A stretch of DNA of 64,000 nt. Origin: Streptomyces xanthophaeus (GTDB taxonomy: Bacteria; Actinomycetota; Actinomycetes; Streptomycetales; Streptomycetaceae). The translations under genes and the position numbers were made by a program. The notes under the pieces were generated by a model that saw only the letters and a list, made by a program, of their open reading frames with translations, had not been told where the DNA came from and ran no database searches. The stretch covers positions 596,022 to 660,021 of the forward strand of contig NZ_KL647132.1 of NCBI RefSeq assembly GCF_000725805.1, in the 5' to 3' direction. Shown here piece after piece: positions 8,462-18,100 of this stretch (positions are counted from its first letter, which is position 1; every line of letters starts with the position of its first letter).

Positions 8462-9373
8462 GTGGTCGAAGTCGGGATCAGCGGGGCCTTCAACGCCAAC
8501 AGCGTCGGGATGGAACGGTCGCCGTTCCCGCTGAGCTTCAGCGTCCGTGATGCCGGGGGCTCGTGGCAGATGAGTGCTTCGGCGGCCCAGGCGTGCGAGT
8601 TGACCGATGTGTTCTGCCGCGGGGCGAACGACACGGTGCTCATCGTGGACGTCGCGACGAACAGCTTCCTGGACGAGGACTACGAGCAGTGGCCGACGTC
8701 ATCGATCGCCACGGAGCAGGGGGTCGGCTTCACCGTCCACCCCATCGGGGAATGGGCCACTCCCGCCGACGGACTCGGGGAGGAGATCGTGGCGGTGCAC
8801 CGCGACAGCCTGCCCCGGTTCCTCGACGGCTGGTCGCCCTACGAGCTGTCCCTGATCGACGTGCCGACGGCGCCGACCCAGGACCAGCTCGACGAGATCG
8901 CCCTGGTCCTCGGAACGGCTGACCTGGACGAACCCGTCCTGCCCCGTCTCAAGGGATCGCGCTTCTGGTACTCCGGGCATGACGACTGTTACGTGTTTCT
9001 CGAATCGACAGATCCGACCATGCCCGCATCGCTCCTGAGCCGACTGCTGGCCCTGATGGCCGGCTCTGCACTGGTCGGTGACGGTGCAAGCTCGTCAGTG
9101 GCCTTGCCCGAACCGGACATCGCGACGCTGGCGCCTCTGCTCCGCGAGAGCCCGCACTGGATCGGAGTCATCGCGGCCGCGTCGGCAACCCTGGTGACCA
9201 TCCACCTCTCCGCCCTCCCGCAGCGGTGGCGCCTGGGCCAGGGCCCGCCCGGACACGTCGACCACACCGCGGTACTCGATGTGACCCGGGGCAGTTGGGA
9301 GATCGTCCCGGCGGCGGACAGCGCGCTGCAACCGGCACCCCCGTGCGAGCGTCGCACTACGTATGGAACGTGA
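8462..9373 (+). CDS. Hypothetical protein
   Basis: 303 residues from GTG 8462, with no signal peptide or TM segment. Not recognised. The sequence is acidic in its first two thirds (SSFLDEDYEQW-type segments, EEIVAVHRDSL) and contains GSRFWYSGHDDCYVFLES, which reads like a core beta-strand pair. The coding frame overlaps the following DUF3592-like gene by 11 bp, so the two are probably co-transcribed. It could be a cytosolic partner of a contact-dependent or recognition system, but nothing specific supports that. Confidence 0.6.
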   Translation: MVEVGISGAFNANSVGMERSPFPLSFSVRDAGGSWQMSASAAQACELTDVFCRGANDTVLIVDVATNSFLDEDYEQWPTSSIATEQGVGFTVHPIGEWATPADGLGEEIVAVHRDSLPRFLDGWSPYELSLIDVPTAPTQDQLDEIALVLGTADLDEPVLPRLKGSRFWYSGHDDCYVFLESTDPTMPASLLSRLLALMAGSALVGDGASSSVALPEPDIATLAPLLRESPHWIGVIAAASATLVTIHLSALPQRWRLGQGPPGHVDHTAVLDVTRGSWEIVPAADSALQPAPPCERRTTYGT

Positions 9374-9788
9374 ATGGCTCTTCTCCCTCATCCCGCTGAC
9401 GATCGGCGTGCTCTCCCTCAGCTTCGGCGTGTACGGACTCCGCAGGTCGAGCGCGATCCGTCGCACGGGTGTCACCGCTGGGGGGCGGATCGTCCGCCAT
9501 GAGGTCCATCGGGGCGACGAAGGAGCCAGGTACTACCACCCGGTCGCAGCCTGGACGACGCGCGACGGCCGGGAGTGCGAGTACGCGTCCAGGTTCGGCC
9601 GCGGCTCCGTCGGAGCAGCCTTCCGCGTCGGGGCCGCCGCCGTGGTCCGCTACGACCCGAAGGACCCCAGCCGGTTCGAGATCCAGGGCTGGGACGTGGC
9701 AACCGTGAACCTGCTGTTCACCGTGCTGGGGTCGGTATTCACGGCGGGCACCTTGACGGTGCTGCTCGTCCGCGTGCTCACTCTCTGA
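9363..9788 (+). CDS. DUF3592-like membrane protein
   Basis: 141 residues. One TM helix lies at the N-terminus (LFSLIPLTIGVLSLSFGVYGL) and one at the C-terminus (NLLFTVLGSVFTAGTLTVLLV). Between them is a beta-rich extracytoplasmic-type domain with YYHPVAAWTTRDGRECEY and VVRYDPKDPSRFEI, the pattern of DUF3592 proteins. Function unknown. The start ATG 9363 lies within the end of the preceding gene. Confidence 0.75.
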   Translation: MEREWLFSLIPLTIGVLSLSFGVYGLRRSSAIRRTGVTAGGRIVRHEVHRGDEGARYYHPVAAWTTRDGRECEYASRFGRGSVGAAFRVGAAAVVRYDPKDPSRFEIQGWDVATVNLLFTVLGSVFTAGTLTVLLVRVLTL

Positions 9789-9942
9789 CCTCGCTCTCTG
9801 ACCTCACGATCGTGCGCGACCGGTGACCGCGACCGTCACCGTGACCTGAAACACCATCCCCAGAACGTCGCTCTGCGTCACCTGTACAGTGCCCTGTCTG
9901 GCAGCGGCCACCGGCCGCCGAACACACAGGAGCGGTCAAGGG

Positions 9943-11160
9943 ATGAGTGCGGGCAGTGCCGTGCGGGGAACGGGGCCACGTCTGGCGGTGCTCGACGGGG
10001 TACGGATCCTCGCCGCGGCCGCCGTGGTCTTCTACCACTACGTCGCCCTGGACAGCGGGTGGGGCGAACCGACCGAGGACGTCTTCCCCGGCGCACGCCC
10101 GTTCGCCGTGTACGGCTGGCTGGGCGTCGAGGTGTTCTTCCTGGTCAGCGGGTTCGTGATCTGTATGAGCGCCTGGGGCCGGACCCTGGGCGATTTCACC
10201 GTCTCCAGGATCTCCCGGCTCTTCCCCGCCTATTGGGCGGGCATCGTCTTCACCGCCCTCGTGCTGTTCACCTGGCCCGACGTGAGCCCGCTGAAGGCCT
10301 TCAGCGATGTCGTGGTGAACCTCTCGATGCTCCAAGGGGGAGTCGGCGTACCGAACGTCGACCAGGCGTACTGGACGCTCTTCGTGGAGCTCAAGTTCTA
10401 CGTGCTCTTCGCGGTCGTCGTCGTACGCGGGGTGACGTACCGCAACTGCGTGCTCTTCTGCGGCCTGTGGACCCTGGCCGGTGCGGTGGCTCCCGGAGTG
10501 GACAATCTCACCTTGTCGTTCTTCGCGGTCCCGTCCTACTCCCCGTACTTCATCGCAGGCATCGCCTTCTACCTGATGCGACGGTTCGGCCCCAGCGGCG
10601 TGCTGTGGGCCGTCATCGGTCTCCAGTTCCTCCTCGCGCAGCACTACGTGCACGGCAGGATGGTCACCAACCTGGGCCGCGGACTCACCGAGGAGACACC
10701 CGCCTGGCCCGCGCACGTGATCATCGCGATCGGGTTCCTCGGCATGGGGGCCATCGCACTCGGCGCATTCGACCGCGTCCAGTGGTCCTGGCTGCCGCAC
10801 GTGGGCGCGCTCACCTACCCCTTCTACCTGATACACATGATGGCCGGGCTGACCCTCATCCACCGCTTCCGGAACGACATGGCACCCGTTCCGCTGCTGC
10901 TCGGCGTCACCACGCTCATGCTCGTCCTCGCCTGGGGCATCCACCGCTTCGTCGAACGCCCGCTGGGACGGGTGCTGCGCGACCAACTCCGTCGCGGGAT
11001 GCGGGACATCCGCTCGGCCACGCCCCAACTCCCTGCGACCCTCCCCAGGATCCCGGCCCAGCCCACCGCCTCGCACGACGACCGCGCCTGCGCCCACCAC
11101 GCCGCCGCGTCCGCCCAACGCCCGACGGCCCCGCCCGAAACCCCCCGAAGCAGTCCGTGA
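9943..11160 (+). CDS. Acyltransferase family 3 (OafA/YrhL-like) membrane protein
   Basis: 405 residues, about ten TM helices. The family signature near the N-terminus is LDGVRILAAAAVVFYHY, with the conserved Arg and His, followed by GWLGVEVFFLVSGFVI and FTVSRISRLFPAYW. These proteins transfer acyl groups to sugars or other extracytoplasmic acceptors. The ATG at 9943 follows an AGGAG at about 9928 and a GGG closer in; an upstream in-frame start at 9889 is less likely. The hydrophilic C-terminal tail of about 50 residues is probably cytoplasmic. Confidence 0.88.
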   Translation: MSAGSAVRGTGPRLAVLDGVRILAAAAVVFYHYVALDSGWGEPTEDVFPGARPFAVYGWLGVEVFFLVSGFVICMSAWGRTLGDFTVSRISRLFPAYWAGIVFTALVLFTWPDVSPLKAFSDVVVNLSMLQGGVGVPNVDQAYWTLFVELKFYVLFAVVVVRGVTYRNCVLFCGLWTLAGAVAPGVDNLTLSFFAVPSYSPYFIAGIAFYLMRRFGPSGVLWAVIGLQFLLAQHYVHGRMVTNLGRGLTEETPAWPAHVIIAIGFLGMGAIALGAFDRVQWSWLPHVGALTYPFYLIHMMAGLTLIHRFRNDMAPVPLLLGVTTLMLVLAWGIHRFVERPLGRVLRDQLRRGMRDIRSATPQLPATLPRIPAQPTASHDDRACAHHAAASAQRPTAPPETPRSSP

Positions 11161-11260
11161 AGCCGGTTCAGGCGGGGCTCGGCTCTTGACCTCGACGCAG
11201 CGGCAGGGTTTCTACTGAGAACCAGGCGGATCGGAGCGGTCCCCTGGAGAGGAAACCGAG

Positions 11261-11746
11261 ATGACCGAGACGGACACCACCACGGAGAGGAACCTGGCCC
11301 TGCTGCGCACGGCCTACCAGGCCCTGGAGCGGAGAGACCTGGACGCGTGCGTCGGGATGCTCACGGCCGACTTCATCGCCAACGTCCCCGGGCTCCCCGA
11401 GCCGCTGCACGGTCCGCAGACATGGCGGTCGGGAGCTCAGGCCATGGGGGAGGGTTTCCCCGACCTGCAGATCCACATCGAGGACATGTTCGGCTTCGAC
11501 GACCGGGTGGCAGTGCGGGTCCGGTTCCGAGGGACGCACCGGGGCACCTTCCAAGGGGTCGCCGCGACCGGCCGGCAGGTCGGCTTCCGGAGCATCGAGA
11601 TCTACCGCATCGAAGGCGACAAGATCGCCGAGGAGTGGGTCGCCCCGGACATGATCAGCCTCATGCAGCAGATCGCGCCCGCCCCCGCCGGATCAGAGGC
11701 GGTGGGTCGGCGCGGATGTCTGGGTCCAGTGCCAGTTGACGGGTGA
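11261..11746 (+). CDS. SnoaL-like / NTF2-fold protein
   Basis: 161 residues of the SnoaL-type ester-cyclase family. Helical LLRTAYQALERRDLDACVGML is followed by PGLPEPLHGPQTW, then FPDLQIHIEDMFGFDDRVAVRVRFRGTH and FRSIEIYRIEGDKIAEEWVAPD. The fold forms a small hydrophobic pocket; many relatives are of unknown function. The last ~18 codons overlap convergently with the next minus-strand gene, suggesting a C-terminal extension through loss of an earlier stop. An AGAGGAAACCGAG ribosome site precedes the ATG. Confidence 0.8.
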   Translation: MTETDTTTERNLALLRTAYQALERRDLDACVGMLTADFIANVPGLPEPLHGPQTWRSGAQAMGEGFPDLQIHIEDMFGFDDRVAVRVRFRGTHRGTFQGVAATGRQVGFRSIEIYRIEGDKIAEEWVAPDMISLMQQIAPAPAGSEAVGRRGCLGPVPVDG

Positions 11747-13015
11747 CCACTGCTTCTTCAAGGCGGTGCGCTGCCGGGCGTAGGCACGCAGGGCTTCCTC
11801 GACCGCGCCCGCGAGGTCGGTGAGGTCGTCCTGGGCCGGTACGCGCAGGATCAGGTGCTGCTTGGTGTGGACCAGCAGAAGGTCGCCGTCGGGGGTGCAC
11901 GCGCCGAGGGTGAAGTGGGTCAGAGGCTTGAAGGCCTTGGAGTCGGTGTCCAGCTTGGCGCGCAGTACCCCCGCCCGGTTCCAGGCGTACAGACCGTACC
12001 GGTTGAGGTGGAAGGCGTGGCCCCGGTGCGGGTCACCGGCCAGCTCGAAGCAGAAGCCGGTGAAGGGCGAGTCACGCCACTCGTGCAGCCCGGCGAGGCG
12101 TCCGGTCATCTCGCCCCGATCGTCGACGAGGGCGAACACGAAGGGCTGGCCACGGCTGCCGCCGCGGAAGGTCTCGGCGTAGAAGGGGACGACGAACAGG
12201 TCCTCGGCCAGGGCCACCGGTCGCCCCACGTGCGAGCGCTCCCACTTCGAGAGGCGGTCCTCGCCGGCCACCAGCTCGGTCAGCGCGGGCCGGGGCCGGT
12301 TCGCCACACCGATCGGCGCGCCCCCGTGCAGGACGTGCGCGCGCAAGTCGGCCTCGCTCTGGTGGGCGGGCTGTGGGTCGAGCGAGGCGATCGCCTGGAT
12401 CACCGGCCGGGAGGTGGCGGTCAGGGCGCCGTCGGCCACGCCGACGATGTTGGTGAGGAGGTTGCCGTACCGCCACACCCCGTACTCGGCGACGGTGCAC
12501 AGCAGGCGTCCCGAGGGGGTGACGCCGATCGAGGTGGCGAAGGCGTTGCCCGGCGCGGACTCCCCGAAGGGCCGTCGGTCCTTCGAGTCGTAGGCGGCCA
12601 GCACCCGGCTCAGGTCGGGCGCGACGAGGGTGGTGTTGTCCGGGAGGGCGCTGATCGCCAGGACGCCGTCCGGCAAGACGCACAGACTCATGTCGCCGCC
12701 GTCGACCACGGCGGAGGGCTCACCGGCGCCGTCCGAGCGGAACAGGGCGCTCGCGACGACCTCGCCGTCCGGGGCGTACCGGGTGATGATCCGGTACCCG
12801 AAGCCGGCCTTCTGCGGATCCTGTTCGTCATCGGGCACCCCGTAGGTGTGGCGGTACACCCCGTACAGCGCGTACACGTCGCCGTTCGGCGCGCCGACGA
12901 CGTCGTAGGCCTGGACGCCCCAGCCCGTCGAGTACAGCGCGGTCAGGTCGATGCGGTGGTGGTCCACCAGAGTGCCCGGCAGGGCCAACGGATACGTCTG
13001 GATCATGTGCTTCAT
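11693..13015 (-). CDS. Hypothetical beta-propeller-like protein
   Basis: 440 residues from ATG 13015 (an alternative start is 13006). No signal peptide. The sequence has recurring strand-turn-strand units such as GWGVQAYDVVGAPNGDVYALYG, YRIITRYAPDGEVVASAL, DMSLCVLPDGVLAIS and GVTPSGRLLCTVAEYGVWRYG, spaced like blades of a beta-propeller. The C-terminal ~50 residues are helical and basic. Family not recognised. It is divergent from the gene at 13105 across a gap of about 90 bp. Confidence 0.65.
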   Translation of the reverse strand: MKHMIQTYPLALPGTLVDHHRIDLTALYSTGWGVQAYDVVGAPNGDVYALYGVYRHTYGVPDDEQDPQKAGFGYRIITRYAPDGEVVASALFRSDGAGEPSAVVDGGDMSLCVLPDGVLAISALPDNTTLVAPDLSRVLAAYDSKDRRPFGESAPGNAFATSIGVTPSGRLLCTVAEYGVWRYGNLLTNIVGVADGALTATSRPVIQAIASLDPQPAHQSEADLRAHVLHGGAPIGVANRPRPALTELVAGEDRLSKWERSHVGRPVALAEDLFVVPFYAETFRGGSRGQPFVFALVDDRGEMTGRLAGLHEWRDSPFTGFCFELAGDPHRGHAFHLNRYGLYAWNRAGVLRAKLDTDSKAFKPLTHFTLGACTPDGDLLLVHTKQHLILRVPAQDDLTDLAGAVEEALRAYARQRTALKKQWSPVNWHWTQTSAPTHRL

Positions 13016-13104
13016 CCTGGCGCACGCCACTGACACCGGACTTCGGGGGGAGGCGCAGCGCAATTCCCGTCGCGGGAGCGGCCGGAACTGGCGAGACTTG
13101 CGCC

Positions 13105-13491
13105 ATGAGCACACGACCCGAGACGGCGCACTCGTACGGCTACGCCGTGGTCGCGAACGTCCGACGCGAGGTCCCCTACGGCCCCGAGGGGACCGAAGTC
13201 CGCAGCGGCACCAAGCACTTCCCCGCGGGAGGCAAGGTCTGGCTCGCCACGCCCTGCTGGGACCTGGGTTTCGGCGATGCGCTCGCGGTGGGGCGCCATC
13301 GGGGCTCGCCCCGCCTGATCGGGGTGGTCGCCCGCGTGATCCACCTGGAGAACTTCCGCGTCCGGGCCGTCTACAGTCCGGACCTGGACCGCAGGCTGAG
13401 CACGTACCCGGGCACCGGGCTCTGGGCCGAGCGAGAGCGCGCCGAATGGCAAGCCGTGCGCTGGGCGACCGGCCAGGACCTGTTCACCTGA
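13105..13491 (+). CDS. Hypothetical protein
   Basis: 128 residues, not recognised. It is a compact beta-rich protein with EVRSGTKHFPAGGKVWLATPCWDLGFGDALAVGRHRG and RLIGVVARVIHLENFRVRAVYSP segments and no signal or TM helix. It is divergently arranged with the propeller-like gene, which may share a promoter region of about 90 bp. Confidence 0.6.
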   Translation: MSTRPETAHSYGYAVVANVRREVPYGPEGTEVRSGTKHFPAGGKVWLATPCWDLGFGDALAVGRHRGSPRLIGVVARVIHLENFRVRAVYSPDLDRRLSTYPGTGLWAERERAEWQAVRWATGQDLFT

Positions 13492-13779
13492 CCGCCCGAA
13501 CGTCCAGCTCGTCCTCGATCCGGACGTGGCCGTGGGCCGTATCGGCACCACTCGGGTGCCGCACCTCAGCCTGCTCGGCGTGCACCACGACCACCGGCGC
13601 GTGGCGTCGGATCGGCCGTGGTCCATGCCGTGCTCGGGGCTGCGGACGCGGTGGAAAGGTATGGACAGGTGTGGACAGCGCTGGGCAGTCACCGCCCCTC
13701 CAGGGCCTGGAAAGTGGACAGCGGCCGACAGGAGTCTGTGTGCCGTACCCGCACACCGGCATCCGAAGGAGTACCGACC

Positions 13780-14295
13780 ATGACCCGCCGCACGCTCCGC
13801 ACCATCACTGTGCTGACCGCCGCCGCAGCCCTCTGCTCCGCAGTCTCCCCCGCCACCACCGCCTACGCCGCGCAGGACACCGCTCGGCGCACGGCGAGGG
13901 TCGTCGCCGCCTGGGCCGGCGCCTGGAACGGCAGCGACCCGCAGGCCCTCGGCGCCCTGTTCACCGCCGACGGCACCTACACCGACGAGGCGATCGCCGT
14001 CACCTTCCGCGGCCCCGAGGAGATCGCCGGCTGGAAGGCGCGTGCCGACACCCTCATCGACGACGTCCACGTCAGCATCCGCGGCACCCGGCTCCAGGGC
14101 GATCGCGTCACCGTCCGGGCCGTCTACTCGGGCCACCTCAAGGGCGCACCGAAACCCTTCGCCGTGCCGATGACCACCGTGCTCGACCTCGACAGGAACC
14201 ACTGCCGGATCACCTCCGACCAGGACCACTACAGCCTGGCGACGGTCCTCACCCAGTCCGGCCTGCCCGCCGACTGGACTCCGCCCACCACCTGA
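13780..14295 (+). CDS. Secreted SnoaL-like protein
   Basis: 171 residues. An N-terminal Sec-type signal (TLRTITVLTAAAALCSAVSPATTAYA, cleavage near the AYA) is followed by an NTF2/SnoaL-type domain: RRTARVVAAWAGAWNGSDPQALGALFTADGTYTDE, FRGPEEIAGW, HVSIRGTRLQGDRVTVRAVYSG. It is an extracytoplasmic small-molecule-binding or lyase-type fold of unknown substrate. The start ATG 13780 is preceded by GAAGGAG. The preceding 288 bp (13492-13779) hold no recognisable gene. Confidence 0.75.
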   Translation: MTRRTLRTITVLTAAAALCSAVSPATTAYAAQDTARRTARVVAAWAGAWNGSDPQALGALFTADGTYTDEAIAVTFRGPEEIAGWKARADTLIDDVHVSIRGTRLQGDRVTVRAVYSGHLKGAPKPFAVPMTTVLDLDRNHCRITSDQDHYSLATVLTQSGLPADWTPPTT

Positions 14296-14312
14296 CGGAC
14301 CTACCCTGCGGG

Positions 14313-14990
14313 TCAGTGGGCGAACAGCGGGGACACCGCGGCCTCGGAGCTGCTGTTCCAGTACGTCACCCGGGCCTTGTCGTCCACGTACACGCCGCCC
14401 TTCGGCATTTCCAGGAGCACGCCCTCGCCCGTGTTGGTGTCGGGGCGCTGGCCGTGGGGCGCGAGGGCCATGTTCTTCACCAGGGTGCTGACGTCCTTGT
14501 TGCTCTGGCGCAGGAGCAGTCCCGCGTACGCCTCCTTGCCGGGGGCGAGGGTCACCTCGGCCTGGGGGCCGGAGTTCTTGAAGACCCCCACGACCCGGCC
14601 CTGCCCGTCCTCCAGCCGCAGTACCGGATGGCTCCGCAGCTTGCAGGGCTCGGTGCCGGTGTTGGTGACGACCAGCAGGAGCTTCGAGTCGTCCTTGGCG
14701 GGCGGTACGGCCCACTCCACCTTGACGTCGGTGTACTCGTCGGGGCAGTTGCCGTCGATGCCCGTGGGCTCGCCCTCGGCCTCGCCCGGACGGGCCGGCG
14801 CGGTAGCGGAAGGCGATGTCGGAGGAGAGGCCGAGGAGGAAGCGGAAGGGGAGGTGGAGGACTTCGGCGCAGGAGTGGCGCCCGCCTTGTCGTCGCTCGG
14901 CCCGCAGGCCGTGGCGGCCAGGAGCGAGGCGGCGGCGAGGCCGAGGGCGCCGAACGCCCGGGTCCGGGTGGTCTTGCGGAAGGTGCGCAT
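14313..14990 (-). CDS. DUF4232-like lipoprotein
   Basis: 225 residues from ATG 14990. A hydrophobic segment ends in a lipobox (LLAATAC), followed by a Ser/Thr/Pro linker and a beta-sandwich domain with LLLVVTNTGTEPCKLRSHPVLRLED, a PGKEAYAGLLL segment and a terminal GGVYVDDKARVTYWNSSSEAAVSP. This pattern matches the DUF4232 group of actinobacterial lipoproteins, whose role is unknown. A longer in-frame start at 15062 is possible, but the lipobox position favours 14990. Confidence 0.78.
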   Translation of the reverse strand: MRTFRKTTRTRAFGALGLAAASLLAATACGPSDDKAGATPAPKSSTSPSASSSASPPTSPSATAPARPGEAEGEPTGIDGNCPDEYTDVKVEWAVPPAKDDSKLLLVVTNTGTEPCKLRSHPVLRLEDGQGRVVGVFKNSGPQAEVTLAPGKEAYAGLLLRQSNKDVSTLVKNMALAPHGQRPDTNTGEGVLLEMPKGGVYVDDKARVTYWNSSSEAAVSPLFAH

Positions 14991-15154
14991 CACGAGCCCC
15001 CGTGGCTGCTGACGTGCTGGGATCGGTCTGGAGAGGGATGCCCGCCCCGGCCGCCCATTCACGCCCCGGCAGGGACCGTTACAGCTCGCGTATACGGCGG
15101 TGACCGTTCCGTCGCGCCGGCCTCAGGAACACGACCCTCTCCATACGGGCGGCA

Positions 15155-18100
15155 TCAGCGGCTGCGCCCGCCGCCCCGCCCCAGCGCCTGCAGCGCGATC
15201 CGCCGGTGGCTCAACGTCAGTTCCACAGCACTGGTGTCGCCGAGCGCCCGGTAGAGGTCGGCCGTCCGCTCGGTGACGCCGATGGCCTCCTCGTACTGGC
15301 CGACGTCGACGAGGGTGGCGCCGAGCAGCAGGAGCGCCTGGGCTTCACGGGAGCGGTCCCCGGCCCGCCGGCAGGTGGTGAGGTACTGCCGGAGCACCGG
15401 GACGGCCAGGTCCTTCTGCCCGGATTCCAGCAGGCCGGTGCCCAGCCGGGACAGGGTGTGGACCTCGGCCGCCCCGTCCCCGCCGGCCGCACCGAACGCA
15501 GCGGCGGCCGCGAGGCCGGCGGAGACGGCCTCCTCGAAGCGCTGCGTCTTCAAGAGCGCGTCGAGGAGGTTGTACAGCGCCGAGCCCGCGGTGCTCCGGT
15601 CGCCGATCTCCGTGGACACGGCCGCGGCCTCCCGGCAAGCCGGGACGGCCTGCTCGGGCCGGCCCACCTTCAAGAGGGTCGCGCCGAGGTGGTAGAGCGC
15701 CTGCGCCTCCCGGGGGCGGTCACCGATCGCACGCTGAAGGACGGCGGCCCGCCCACAGGCGGTGATGGCCTCCTCGAAGCGTTCCAGCTTCAGCAGGCCC
15801 CGGCTGAGGTTGAGGAGCGCGCTCCCCTCGGCCGCGGCGACCTCCACGGCCCGGAACACCTCCGCGGCCCGCTGGTTGGCGGCCACGGCCTCCTCGTAGC
15901 GGCCCAGGTCCAGGAGGGTGGCGCCCATGCCGTACAGCGTCAGGGCCTCGCCCTGGGAGTTGCCCGACTCCCGGCAGAGTTCCGCGGAGCGCCGCCACGC
16001 GGTGATGGACTCCTCCGGCCGCCCCAGGGCCGCGAGGGCGCTGCCGAGGTGGCGCAGTGCGTCGGCCTCGCCGGAGTGGCTGCCGCTCTCGCGGTGGAGA
16101 GCCGCGGCTCGCGAGCAGTGGCGGACGGCCTCCTCGAACCGGCCCTGATCCTCCAGCGCGCTGCCGAGGCCGACCAGAGCCAGGGCCTCGTGGCCGCGGT
16201 CGCCGAGTTCGTGGTAGAGATCGGCGGCCCGGCGGCTGGCGGTCATGGACTCCGCGTGGCGTTTTGCCTCGCCGAGGGCGCTGCCGAGCTCGCCCGTCGC
16301 CTGGGCCTCGCCCGAGCGGTCCCCGGCCGAGCGGAACGCGTCGGCGGCCCCTTGCAGCGCCGTGATGGCCTCGTCCGGCCGTTCCAGGCCGCGCAGCGCG
16401 GCCGCGAGCCGGTCGAGGACCAGGCCCTCGCCCTTGTGGTCACCGGCCTCGCGGTACCGTACGGCGGCCTGTTCCAGGACGGACCTTCCCTCCGCGAAGC
16501 GGTCGGCGGCCACGAGGGAGGTACCCAGGCCGTGCAGCGCCGGGCCCTCGCCGGCGAGTTCGCCGGTCTCCCGGCAGACCGAGAGTTCCCGCTGATAGGC
16601 GGCGACGGACTCCCCGAAGCGCCGGACCGCGAAGAGGCTGATGCCGAGGCTGTGCAGCAGCACGCGCTCGCGCTCGCGGTTTCCCAGTTCGAGGTAGCGG
16701 GCCAGGGCCCGTTCGGCGGCGCCGATGGCCTCCTCGAAGCGTCCGGCCCTCGCCAGGGCCTCGTTCAGATTGGACAGGGCGTCGGCTTCACCCCTCGGAT
16801 CGTCCGTCTCGCGGCACAGGGCGGCGGCGCGCTCTGCGGCGGCCACGGCCTCGTCCAGCCGCCCCACCAGCCCACCGGCACCGGAGAAGTTGATCAAGGC
16901 CTCCGCCTCGCCCTGCCGGTCACCGGCCTCGCGGTAGAGGGCGGCGGCCTGCTCGCTGGCGGTGGCGGCCTCCTCGTACCTCTGGGTGCGCAGCAGCACG
17001 GTCCCGAGCCGGAAGAGCGCCCGCCGTTCCAGCGCGGTGTCCCCGGATTCCCGGTAGAGGCGGGCGGCCCGTTCGTAGGCGTCGGCGGATTCCCCGTAGC
17101 GCTCCGTCCGCGACAGGGCGTCGCCGAGGTTGAACCGCGAATCCGCTTCGTTGTGGACGTCGCCCTTGTCGCGGTAGATGTCCGCAGCCTGTTGCGTCGG
17201 GAGGATGGATTCCTCGGCCCGGCCCATGGAGAGGAGGGCGTTGCCGCGGTTGTGGAGCGGCTGGCCCTGGCGGTCGTCGCCGGTCCCCTCGAAGACGGCC
17301 GTCGCGCGTTCGCTCACCGCTGCGGCCTCGGCGAACAGCTTCCGGCTGGTCAGGGCGTTGCTCAGATTCGTCAACGCTGCGGCCTCCAGGTACCGTTCGC
17401 CGGTTTCGTGGAAGATGTCCACGGCCCGTTCGCACACGCCGATCGCCTCTTCGCCCCTTCCGGCGTTGGCGAGGGCGTTGCCCAGGTTCACCAGCGCCGC
17501 GGCTTCGGGAGTGCGGTCGCCGGTCCCGGCGAAGAGGGCGGCCGCCCGCTCACTGAGAGCCACTGCGTCCTCGAAGCGCCGCATGCCGATCATCGCGCGG
17601 CCCAACGCGGAGAGGACCTCCCCGGCCTGACGCAGGTCGCCGGCTTGCCGGTAGGCGGCCGCTGCCCGCTCACAGGAGGTTATGGACTCCTCGATGCGCC
17701 CCACCGAAACGAACGTCCAGCTGAGGTTGCGCAGCGAACGGGCCAGGTCGGGGAGGTCGGTGGCCGGGTGGGCCTCGGCAATGCGGTGGTACAGGTCGGT
17801 GGCCTGCTGAGTGGCGGCCAGCGACTGTTCCCTCAGGTCCTCGACGGCCAGCCGGTGCGCGAGGTCGCTCAGTACGCGGGCGTGGTCGGGGGAGTTGATG
17901 GTGGGGTTCGCCTCGGCCATCTGCCGGTAGAGGTCGGCGGCTTCCCGAGTGGCGGCGAGCGCCTGTGCCGCACGGCCCGCCGCGGCCAGCTGTTCGCCGA
18001 GTCCGCTCAAGGCGATGGCGAGACCGGCCCGGTGCGCTCCGGCGTGCGTCTCGGCCAGCCGCCGCTGGATGTCCACGGCCTCCTCGACGGGGGCCAGCGC